Below, piece by piece: positions 1-5,216 of a stretch of 7,741 nucleotides of DNA. A program made the translations under genes and the position numbers. The DNA lies in NCBI GenBank assembly GCA_031549535.1, contig JAVBPP010000033.1, positions 1 through 7,741 on the forward strand, in the 5' to 3' direction. The notes below the pieces were generated by a model that saw nothing but the letters and a program-made list of their open reading frames with translations, made no database searches and had not been told where the DNA came from. The DNA is from JAVBPP01 sp031549535. GTDB taxonomy: Bacteria > Bacillota > Clostridia > Oscillospirales > Acutalibacteraceae. How positions within the stretch are numbered: the first letter of the stretch is position 1; the number at the start of each line of letters is the position of its first letter.

Positions 1-65
1 GCACACAGTGCATCCCTACGAATGCAACCCGCACCGGCGTCAGCGGAATTTAAGGGACATATCGC

Positions 66-156
66 GTAGGGTGCGCACACCGGGCGCACCGTCGTTCCCG
101 GTAGATGCCCTTTGCCACAGGGAACCGGCATCGGAACGCACACAGTGCGTCCCTAC
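66..156. repeat. REP doublet copy A (91 bp, GTAGGG...CCCTAC)
   Basis: This is the best-preserved doublet in the left array. It opens with GTAGGG and the hairpin GGTGCGC/GCGCACC (70-90). It closes with a hairpin of stem about GACGCAC/GTGCGTC, disturbed by one extra base, followed by CCCTAC. Compared by eye, its reverse complement differs from the element at 5015-5104 by one single-base indel and two substitutions. Confidence 0.85.
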
Positions 157-202
157 GAATGCAACCCGAACGGCGTCAGCGGAATTTATGGGGCATATCG
201 CC

Positions 203-274
203 GTAGGGTGCGCGCACCGGGCGCACCGCCGTTCCCTTTGGATGCCGTCTGCCACAGGGAACCGGCATCGGAAC
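203..274. repeat. REP doublet copy B, right hairpin replaced
   Basis: This copy starts with GTAGGG at 203 and keeps the first hairpin and the middle dyads, with a few substitutions. After GGAAC at 270-274 the second hairpin and its CCCTAC end are missing. They are replaced by unrelated small hairpins at 291-304 and 309-325. Confidence 0.75.
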
Positions 275-474
275 GGCGACGACTCCCTGCGTCCCTGCGG
301 GGACAGAGCTCCCTCGGAGAGGGAGGCCGGGATTGGCAACCCGAACGGCGTCGGCAGAATTTATGGGACATATCGCCGTAGGGTGCGCACACCGGGCGCA
401 CCGTCGTTCTCTCCCCGCAAGGGAGTTCCCCTCCGCGGTAACTGCCACCTGCAGGCGGCTGGGGGAGTCATATC
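275..474. repeat. Decayed repeat unit with alternative hairpins
   Basis: This is a third unit in which parts of the repeat have been exchanged for other dyads. Visible hairpins are GTCCC-TGCG-GGGAC (291-304), CTCCCTC-GGA-GAGGGAG (309-325), the family hairpin GGTGCGC/GCGCACC (382-402) after GTAGGG at 378, and CTCCC-CGCAA-GGGAG (411-425). The sequence then runs through GCC/GGC dyads to about 465. The mosaic suggests that a second repeat family inserted into, or recombined with, the first. Confidence 0.6.
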
Positions 475-572
475 AAAGCCAAAAAAAGATGACGAAACAC
501 AAATCGACAATCAGATTAGTGCCAAGTGAAAAAGGGGGGTACTACTCGCTACTTGTTGCGATTACGAATTCC
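475..572. other. Non-coding gap
   Basis: This A-rich stretch lies between the repeat array and the terminator of the IPKTG gene. I see no open frame with a ribosome binding site, no convincing promoter and no structured RNA in it. Confidence 0.5.
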
Positions 573-602
573 AAGCAAAAAGCCGCACCTTTTGGTGCGG
601 CT
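573..602 (-). terminator. Rho-independent terminator of the IPKTG protein gene
   Basis: On the minus strand the stem AGCCGCACC/GGTGCGGCT (9 bp, perfect, 581-602) has an AAAA loop and is followed directly by TTTTTGCTT. It begins 27 bp after the stop codon at 630-632. The other strand also carries a short T-run after the stem, so weak bidirectional action is possible, but no plus-strand gene precedes it. Confidence 0.9.
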
Positions 603-629
603 GATTTTTGGTTTAACTTGCGTGTTTCT

Positions 630-1385
630 TTATGCTTCCTTTTTCCTTGCAACAAAGGCTGCGGCAGCTGCTACGGAGAGAACTGCGAACAGAGCAATGC
701 CAGAAGTTGTGGAACCGGTCTTCGGGATATCTGTGCTGGTGGTTCCGGTTACAGGAGCCTTTGTGGTTTCAGGAGCGGGAGGATTTGTGGGAGCCTGTGT
801 CGGTGCTACTGTCGGAGCCGCTGTGGGTTTTGCTGTGGGCTTCGGCTTTGCGGTGAAAGCGCCTGTGTACAGACCTGCAAAGAGGTTGAACACGGGGGAG
901 TCGCCAAGCGCTGTTGTAAGCGCGTTGGTGTCAACGCCTGCGCCGGAGAGGCTGCTGAACAAGCCAGCCATAACGTCATCCGCCTGGTCGGGGCTCATCA
1001 TTCCCATGGCCTCAGAGATGCCGCCGGTCATGGAGCTAAAGCTCTGACCCAGAGTATCCATCAACTCACCGGAATCTACGCCGCCCATTACCTGGCTGAG
1101 AACGCCGGTAATTTCGCCGGAGCTGGAATCGCCGCCGGTCATGCCGGAGAGGATATCCGAGATGCCGCCCGCGTTGCCGCCGAGTAAGCTTGCAACGTCA
1201 AAAGAGCCGCTGTCATCGGAGCTGAAGGTTTCAAAAATAGAGGCAAAATCCTCAATGCTGCCCTGGGACTCAACCGCTGTTCCGCTTTCCACGAAATCAT
1301 CTTCCACGACCTCTTCCGCGAACGCGAACAGACCAAAAGAGCTAACTAAGCAGATAGCCATAAAAACTGTTAACAGCTTTTTCAT
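630..1385 (-). CDS. Secreted cell-wall-anchored protein with IPKTG sorting signal
   Basis: This is a predicted surface protein of 251 residues and unknown function. Residues 1-23 look like a signal peptide (MKKLL, hydrophobic core, cleavage after AFA before EE). Residues 24-178 are acidic and rich in Ser, Gly, Asp and Met, with repeated Gly-Gly turns and no domain I recognise. Residues 180-213 are a Pro/Thr/Ala/Lys spacer typical of wall-spanning stalks. The C-terminus is a classical sorting signal: IPKTG at 220-224, a hydrophobic segment at about 228-245, then RKKEA. In known systems a sortase cleaves between Thr and Gly of such motifs; anchoring here is inferred. The ATG at 1385 is preferred over the upstream in-frame TTG at 1403 because AAAGG (1396-1400) lies 10 nt before it and the lysine-rich signal peptide starts there. 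It has its own promoter and terminator, so it is probably monocistronic. Confidence 0.85.
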   Translation of the reverse strand: MKKLLTVFMAICLVSSFGLFAFAEEVVEDDFVESGTAVESQGSIEDFASIFETFSSDDSGSFDVASLLGGNAGGISDILSGMTGGDSSSGEITGVLSQVMGGVDSGELMDTLGQSFSSMTGGISEAMGMMSPDQADDVMAGLFSSLSGAGVDTNALTTALGDSPVFNLFAGLYTGAFTAKPKPTAKPTAAPTVAPTQAPTNPPAPETTKAPVTGTTSTDIPKTGSTTSGIALFAVLSVAAAAAFVARKKEA

Positions 1386-1431
1386 AATGTTTTTTCCTTT
1401 CAAAACTTAATTACATGGTTCAACACTGTGT

Positions 1432-1460
1432 ATACTAACACGGTTTTGGGAAAAAGTCAA
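1432..1460 (-). promoter_or_regulatory. Sigma-A promoter of the IPKTG protein gene
   Basis: On the minus strand TTGACT (1455-1460) and TAGTAT (1432-1437) are separated by exactly 17 bp, close to the vegetative sigma-A consensus. Transcription would start near 1425, giving a leader of roughly 40 nt before the ATG at 1385. No operator-like dyad overlaps it. Confidence 0.8.
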
Positions 1461-1551
1461 CTGCCTTTGCGAAAAAAATCGGGACATTTTTTGTTAGTAA
1501 ATTAAGGATAAACAAGTTCTAAATTTTTTCCTTTTTGGCTAGGTGTAACGA

Positions 1552-2670
1552 TTACAGGTTTTCCTTCAAATACTGCCAAACAAAGAACACATCTTTGCCG
1601 CGCTGATAGAATTCGTCGGTGCCTGTGACCATTTCTGTGCTGGACTTGAGGTTGAGCTTTTTCGCCTGTGTAAAGCCAAGGCGCAGCAGCTCATCCGCAA
1701 AGAGCTCGGCCATTTCTTCATCGTGCAGGGTAAGGCGCGCTTCCAAAACCAGTTGTGACTTATCTCTGAAATCCTCCAGGGTGCCCGCGATAAATCCGGT
1801 TGCCCACCAATACTTTTTGTAGGGGCGGCGGAACCCGACCTCGCCCTTGTTGTACATGCGGATTTCCATGCCCAGCATTTGCTCATCGGTTGCGCAGTCG
1901 TAATGGTCGATTTCACCGTTTGAGCGATCCTCCGGCTTGGTGTAAACGCCGATTTCCGCGCCCAGGAACATGAAGCCGTATTGACCCTTCCACAGCTGAA
2001 TCATCCAATCCAGGCCGTCATGGTTCATATAGGCGCGCAGGGTATCGTAGTAGAAGAAAATCAGCGTTGCCGCCTGGTCGTAAATGCGGTTGAAACCGAA
2101 CTGGCGCTGCCAGGCCTTTTCCTCTGTGTAGAAGTACCCTTCGTGCGGATCCATCTTATAGGAAAGCAGGGAGTTGCCTTCTTCCTCCTCGATGTAGGCG
2201 ACTTCTTTTAAACCGAAGTCATCAAGCACCTTTTGATCGATTCCGCTGCCCTGCGGCACGTTGTCTTCAAGCTCACCGGCTGTTTTTTCCGTTACCACCG
2301 CGTTGTTGCGCGTTGTGGTGGGTGCCTTTGTAGGGGCTACACTTTGCGGCACTTTCGTGGTAGGCCTTTTGGTGGTGTAGTCATGCGGGGTATAGTCATA
2401 GTCATCATCGTCATCGTCGTTGTTTTCGTTACCGCCGGGTCTGTTGTTGTTATCCGGCTTGCGCTTTTGGGTGGTGGTTTCTTCCTCTTCCTGCGTGGTT
2501 TTGGCAGGTTTGGTGGGCTTGTATTTTTCCGTTACATAGTTCACCCCGTCCACCTGCTGTTTCACCTGCGGCGAAAACAGGCCAAAGGTCATGGAAACGG
2601 GAATTGCGGCTGTAATCAAAATCACGACCACGCCGACAATAATAATAGTATTGCGCAAAGAACGCTTCAT
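1552..2670 (-). CDS. Membrane-anchored DUF4474-like protein
   Basis: This is a protein of 372 residues and unknown function. Residues 8-30 form one hydrophobic segment after a basic start (MKRSLR), suggesting a signal anchor with the rest outside the cell. Residues 45-125 are a disordered linker with Thr/Pro/Lys runs, an EEEE patch and six consecutive Asp followed by YDY. Residues about 155-370 form an aromatic globular domain that I recognise from memory as DUF4474-like, with DWMIQLWKGQYGFMF (221-235), EIGVYTKPEDR (239-249), HYDCATDE (256-263) and YWWATGF (287-293). The family occurs in Firmicutes and has no known activity that I can cite. The ATG at 2670 is chosen because AGGGGGA (2676-2682) lies 5 nt before it and the basic residues then directly precede the membrane segment; an upstream in-frame start at 2700 is less likely. 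I see no terminator after the stop, so some read-through into the IPKTG gene is possible. Confidence 0.8.
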   Translation of the reverse strand: MKRSLRNTIIIVGVVVILITAAIPVSMTFGLFSPQVKQQVDGVNYVTEKYKPTKPAKTTQEEEETTTQKRKPDNNNRPGGNENNDDDDDDYDYTPHDYTTKRPTTKVPQSVAPTKAPTTTRNNAVVTEKTAGELEDNVPQGSGIDQKVLDDFGLKEVAYIEEEEGNSLLSYKMDPHEGYFYTEEKAWQRQFGFNRIYDQAATLIFFYYDTLRAYMNHDGLDWMIQLWKGQYGFMFLGAEIGVYTKPEDRSNGEIDHYDCATDEQMLGMEIRMYNKGEVGFRRPYKKYWWATGFIAGTLEDFRDKSQLVLEARLTLHDEEMAELFADELLRLGFTQAKKLNLKSSTEMVTGTDEFYQRGKDVFFVWQYLKENL

Positions 2671-2739
2671 AAAATTCCCCCTAACAGATTGCAGCACCAA
2701 ATATGAAATCGGTGAAGCAATATCTCACGATACAAGCTT

Positions 2740-2768
2740 ATCTTACCAGAGAAAACGGACAAAGTCAA
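2740..2768 (-). promoter_or_regulatory. Sigma-A promoter of the DUF4474-like gene
   Basis: On the minus strand TTGACT (2763-2768) is followed after 17 bp by TAAGAT (2740-2745). This should start a transcript near 2733 with a leader of about 60 nt. It lies only about 30 bp downstream of the 3' end of ssrA. Since no hairpin terminator is visible between them, transcription from ssrA may run into it. Confidence 0.75.
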
Positions 2769-2797
2769 GCCGGAAAAGCATGGGTATTTCAAAGCAA

Positions 2798-3147
2798 TGG
2801 TGGAGATGGCGGTAATCGAAACCGCGTCCGAAAAACGATTCCCGAAACCTTCTACGAGTGTATCCCGCGTTTTAGGATTCCCCTCAGGCAGCGCCCACAG
2901 GCGGGCTTTGCCCTACGGTAGCCGCGCTGGTCATGACGGGCTACGCGGCGCTCACCCGTTCACGTTCACTGCTCATCGACGCCTTATGGCAGACCGCAGT
3001 CCTTCCGCCTAAGACGGCAGCTTAATTAAGCTGCTTGTAAAACTGTTTTGTTGTCGTTTAATTAAAAACTTGCGGCTGATTTAAGTGATTCCGCCTCACT
3101 ACTCGCTTATCTCGGTTCAGGCTCCCCGTCGAAATCCTTTCATCCCC
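2798..3147 (-). ncRNA. ssrA: Transfer-messenger RNA (tmRNA)
   Basis: This is a 350-nt tmRNA, which with SmpB rescues stalled ribosomes and tags the unfinished protein for degradation. The 5' end GGGGATG pairs over 7 bp (one G-U) with CATCTCC at the 3' end, followed by the discriminator A and an encoded CCA (2798-2800). The 5' half carries the hallmark TTTCGACGGGG, and the 3' half has a T-arm with stem GCGGT/ACCGC and loop TTCGATT (2809-2825). The tag reading frame ends at TAA 3026-3028, inside a palindrome that fits the helix after the tag. It reads ...NDNKTVLQAA, probably resuming at AAC 3056-3058, which has an A at -4 as in E. coli; TTA 3059-3061 is the alternative. The Gln before the final Ala-Ala is unusual. 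The 5' end is 25 nt after the smpB stop and I see no good separate promoter, so co-transcription with smpB and processing is likely. Confidence 0.96.
3026..3058 (-). other. tmRNA tag-encoding frame (A)NDNKTVLQAA
   Basis: These are ten codons plus TAA inside ssrA. The frame is fixed by GCA-GCT-TAA at its end, the usual codons for the last Ala-Ala. One more codon upstream (TTA) is preceded in frame by TAA, so the resume codon cannot lie further upstream than 3059-3061. The residue before Ala-Ala is Gln (CAA 3035-3037), preceded by Leu. Confidence 0.65.
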
Positions 3148-3172
3148 ATTTCTAACAAGAATATGCCAAACC

Positions 3173-3637
3173 CTATTCCCTTGTGCGCGCGGCGCGTTCA
3201 ATGTTGCGCTTTGCGTCCTTTTCCGCCGCAGCCTCGCGCTTATCGTAAAGTTTTTTGCCTTTACATAGGCCGATTTCCAGCTTTGCCTTGCCCTTTTTAA
3301 AGTAAATGCTCAGCGGAATCAGCGCAAGACCCTGCTGCTTGACCTGACCGTACAGGCGGTTGATTTCCCTCTTGTGCATCAACAATCTGCGCACACGCGT
3401 TGGCTCGCGGTTGAAGATGTTGCCCTGCTCATAGGGACTGATGTGCATGCCGTTGACGAACAGCTCGCCATCCTTCACCGCACACCAGGCGTCCTTGAGG
3501 TTGACTTTGCCCTGCCGGATGGATTTGACCTCCGTACCGCACAGGGACAGGCCCGCCTCATAAGTTTCCAGCACGCTGTAATCATGATAGGCCTTTTTGT
3601 TTTTTGCAATCATCTGCACGGGCTCCCCCGCCGGCAT
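3173..3637 (-). CDS. smpB: SsrA-binding protein SmpB
   Basis: SmpB binds the tRNA-like domain of tmRNA and delivers it to the empty A site of stalled ribosomes. The 154-residue protein matches the family along its full length: NKKAYHDY (13-20), GTEVKSIR (34-41), HISPYEQG (65-72), LLMHKREI (85-92), and KGKKLYDKRE (126-135) followed by the basic C-terminal helix that enters the mRNA channel. The ATG at 3637 is chosen because GAGGTG sits just upstream and the resulting MP start matches firmicute relatives; an in-frame GTG at 3646 lies inside that ribosome binding site. Its direct neighbour is ssrA, 25 nt downstream, which is the RNA it works with. It has its own extended -10 promoter. All key regions are intact. 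Confidence 0.97.
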   Translation of the reverse strand: MPAGEPVQMIAKNKKAYHDYSVLETYEAGLSLCGTEVKSIRQGKVNLKDAWCAVKDGELFVNGMHISPYEQGNIFNREPTRVRRLLMHKREINRLYGQVKQQGLALIPLSIYFKKGKAKLEIGLCKGKKLYDKREAAAEKDAKRNIERAARTRE

Positions 3638-3663
3638 AGCGTTCACCTCAATTCCGGAATTGC

Positions 3664-3691
3664 ATTATAACACATCCGCTTAAATTTGCAA
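3664..3691 (-). promoter_or_regulatory. Promoter of smpB-ssrA with extended -10
   Basis: On the minus strand TTGCAA (3686-3691) and a perfect TATAAT (3664-3669) are 16 bp apart, and TGT directly before the -10 box makes it an extended -10. The transcript would start near 3657, giving a leader of about 20 nt to the ATG at 3637. A 15-bp perfect dyad (3693-3707) touches the upstream side of the -35 box. Confidence 0.75.
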
Positions 3692-3692
3692 G

Positions 3693-3707
3693 CGACATAT
3701 TATGTCG
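3693..3707. promoter_or_regulatory. Perfect dyad CGACAT-ATT-ATGTCG beside the smpB promoter
   Basis: This is a 6-bp perfect inverted repeat with a 3-bp centre, one base upstream of the smpB -35 box and 25 bp after the yhbY stop. It could be an operator or an upstream element, or a weak 3' hairpin of the yhbY transcript; it has no T-run directly behind it. It does not match the Gram-positive LexA box (GAAC-N4-GTTC). Confidence 0.3.
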
Positions 3708-3731
3708 GTTATTTTAACAATTTTTGTGGTT

Positions 3732-4217
3732 TTATTTTTTCTTTCTTGGTTCTGCGGATTTTTTGCGATATGGTTTGACTGCCCCGTTTTTCCCTGCGGG
3801 ATGAGCCGGGCTTTTCACCCGGGAGGGGGTTCGTTTTCCATTTTCTTCCTGCTTCTGCGCCTTTTGCTGCCTGGCGCGGATGCCCACGCGCGGTTTTGTG
3901 CCCGCGGCTTTTTTGGCGGCGGCCTTTTTCTTGTTTTCTTCCCGCAGCTCCGGATTTTCCTTGTAGAGGATGATGCTGCCGCCGATGACCTGCACCACTT
4001 CCGCCCCGCAGCCTGCGGCAATTTTCTCCGCCAGTTCGCGCGGCGGCTCCGGGATAGATTCGAGCAGCGCCTTCAGCTTCACCAGTTCCCGCGTGTTGAA
4101 GGCTTCCAAGGTCTGTTTAATCAACGCGTCTGACACGCCGCCTTTGCCCACCTGAAACAGAATGGGCAGGGTGTTGGCCTGCGATTTTAGGGTTGCGCGT
4201 TCTTTGCTGTTCATCAT
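3732..4217 (-). CDS. yhbY: Ribosome-assembly RNA-binding protein, YhbY/YqeI type, with basic tail
   Basis: This is a CRM-domain RNA-binding protein that in other bacteria associates with precursors of the large ribosomal subunit. Residues about 4-88 form the CRM domain, with LPILFQVGKGGVSD (17-30) holding the GxxG loop, and ELVKLK and VVQVIGGSIILYKEN (74-88) as the last strands. The usual family length is close to 100 residues; this one has 161, because residues 93-161 form a Lys/Arg/Ala/Pro-rich, probably disordered tail that may add RNA affinity. The start overlaps the end of rdgB by 4 bp (ATGA, 4214-4217), so translation is probably coupled. A weak ribosome binding site, AAGGA (4230-4234), sits 12 nt before the first of two consecutive ATG codons; the second, at 4214, is the alternative. 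I see no terminator with a T-run after the stop. Confidence 0.9.
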   Translation of the reverse strand: MMNSKERATLKSQANTLPILFQVGKGGVSDALIKQTLEAFNTRELVKLKALLESIPEPPRELAEKIAAGCGAEVVQVIGGSIILYKENPELREENKKKAAAKKAAGTKPRVGIRARQQKAQKQEENGKRTPSRVKSPAHPAGKNGAVKPYRKKSAEPRKKK

Positions 4218-4825
4218 GTATGGGTACCGTCCTTATTTATTTTCCCCGCCAGCGCCTGGAGCGCCTTTCCTCTGTGGCTGATTGCGTCCTTTTCCTGCGG
4301 GCTCAGCTGCGCCATGCTGCGCGTTTCGCCCTCCTGCTCCAGTGGGAGAAAGATGGGGTCGTAGCCGAAGCCCCCCTCCCCTGCCGGGCTGCGGGCGATG
4401 ATCCCCTCGCATGTGCCTTCGCTTGTCAGCTCCCGGCCGTCCGGATAGACCAATGCCACAACGCTGACAAAGCGGGCTGTGCGTTGCCCGTCCGGCACAT
4501 TCCGCAACGCCTGTAACAGCTTGGTATTGTTTTTCACATCGTTGCCGTGCTCCCCGGCATAGCGTGCGGAGTAGACACCCGGCGCGCCGTCCAGCGCATC
4601 CACAGCAAGGCCGGAATCATCCGCGATGCAGGGCATGCCGCTTTCCTGACAGCCGGCGCGGGCTTTCAGCAGGGCATTTTCTAAAAAGGTGGTTCCGGTT
4701 TCCTCCACATCGGAGAAATCCACGCCCGCTTCATCCGCTGTGACAATCTCTATCCCCAGCGGCGACAAGATGCGCAGCAGTTCCGCACGTTTTTTTTGAT
4801 TATGGGTGGCGGCAAGATAGGTCAT
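4214..4825 (-). CDS. rdgB: XTP/dITP diphosphatase (RdgB/HAM1 family)
   Basis: The enzyme hydrolyses non-canonical purine nucleoside triphosphates (dITP, XTP, ITP) to monophosphates and diphosphate, keeping them out of DNA and RNA in the cytoplasm. The 203 residues fit the family length. Motifs in order are the N-terminal ATHNQKK nucleotide-binding start (6-12), ADDSGLAVDALDGAPGVYSA (68-87) with the catalytic Asp region, GFGYDPIF (152-159) for base and metal binding, and SHRGKAL (183-189). The ATG at 4825 is supported by AAGGA 8 nt upstream and by the family-typical start; an in-frame start at 4885 would add 20 residues unlike the family. It is the first gene of a coupled pair with yhbY. A 391-bp repeat-filled gap separates it from ftsY, so it may use its own weak promoter or read-through. 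Confidence 0.95.
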   Translation of the reverse strand: MTYLAATHNQKKRAELLRILSPLGIEIVTADEAGVDFSDVEETGTTFLENALLKARAGCQESGMPCIADDSGLAVDALDGAPGVYSARYAGEHGNDVKNNTKLLQALRNVPDGQRTARFVSVVALVYPDGRELTSEGTCEGIIARSPAGEGGFGYDPIFLPLEQEGETRSMAQLSPQEKDAISHRGKALQALAGKINKDGTHT

Positions 4826-4868
4826 GGTGCTATTCCTTCTATTCTGCAAATTTGTTAGGCAATTACGA

Positions 4869-4899
4869 AAGTCCCACACGCGCAATGCGCGCCCCTACT
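4869..4899. repeat. Isolated single hairpin related to the REP family
   Basis: The perfect dyad CGCGCA-A-TGCGCG is followed by CCCCTAC. This parallels the hairpin plus CCCTAC end of the doublets at 1-474 and 5015-5104, with a different stem sequence. It looks like a single REP half, lying 44 bp upstream of the rdgB start and so within the likely rdgB leader. Confidence 0.55.
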
Positions 4900-4911
4900 G
4901 CGGTCAACTGC

Positions 4912-4926
4912 ATTATCACACAAAAA
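4912..4926 (-). promoter_or_regulatory. Possible extended -10 promoter for rdgB
   Basis: On the minus strand GATAAT (4912-4917) is preceded by TGT, an extended -10 arrangement in an AT-rich patch. No good -35 box lies 16-18 bp upstream, so this is tentative. The transcript would have a leader of about 80 nt carrying the hairpin at 4869-4899. Confidence 0.3.
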
Positions 4927-4969
4927 TATAGATGCTTCCGTTTGGCACGGGTGACCGGGGGACGCCCCG

Positions 4970-5155
4970 CGATATGCCCCGCAAATTTCGCCAGAGCCGT
5001 TTCAGGTTGCATCTGTAGGGACGCACTGTGTGCGTCCGATGCCGGTTCCCTGTGGCAAACGGCATCCACCGGGAACGACGGTGCGCCCGGTGTGCGCACC
5101 CTACGGCGATATGCCCCGCGATTTCCGCCGCTCCATTCGGGTTGCATCCGGAATT
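4970..5155. repeat. Inverted copy of the REP-doublet unit between ftsY and rdgB
   Basis: The 90-bp core (5015-5104) is the reverse complement of copy A at 66-156 with three differences. It runs from GTAGGG through hairpin GGACGCAC-TGT-GTGCGTCC (5019-5037), the middle dyads, and hairpin GGTGCGC/GCGCACC (5080-5100) to CCCTAC. Spacer-like sequence flanks it on both sides (about 4970-5014 and 5105-5155), including GGTTGCAT and GCGATATGCCCC, so it is an excerpt of the same array. It follows the ftsY stop by about 60 bp. Open frames through it are repeat artefacts. Confidence 0.85.
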
Positions 5156-5216
5156 GCCATTGCCGTCCGCTGCTGCGTATGTTTCGCAATTACTTATATC
5201 AATTCATATCGGCCGT

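Larger units (their letters stand above)
1..474. repeat. Tandem array of paired-hairpin (REP-doublet-like) repeats
   Basis: This gene-free stretch is a tandem array with a 137-bp period: one unit at 1-137, a second at 138-274, and a decayed third from 275. Each intact unit holds two hairpins (stem GGTGCGC/GCGCACC, then stem GGACGCAC/GTGCGTCC in the opposite orientation) bounded by GTAGGG on one side and CCCTAC on the other. A conserved spacer of about 46 bp (20-65, 157-202, partly 337-377) separates the doublets. Between the hairpins are further dyads (GGGAAC/GTTCCC and GATGCC/GGCATC). The open frames crossing this DNA are low-complexity Arg/Pro/Ala products that change with the repeat, so I do not call any gene. 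The structure resembles REP/BIME elements mobilised by RAYT transposases, but no transposase is present here and that link is inference. Confidence 0.85.

Noticed and set aside
1..474. Repeat array considered as a CRISPR
   Set aside because: Units are 137 bp, spacers are conserved rather than unique, and repeats are multi-hairpin; no cas genes are present.
8..529. Open frames of 70-284 codons across the left repeat array, on both strands
   Set aside because: Their products repeat Arg/Pro/Ala strings with the 137-bp period, lack plausible ribosome binding sites and exist in several frames at once; they are by-products of GC-rich repeats.
2700..2920. Short plus-strand open frames over the ssrA 3' half
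   Set aside because: The region is explained by tmRNA on the minus strand with intact tRNA-like structure.
3693..3707. LexA (SOS) box upstream of smpB
   Set aside because: The dyad does not fit GAAC-N4-GTTC, the Gram-positive LexA site.
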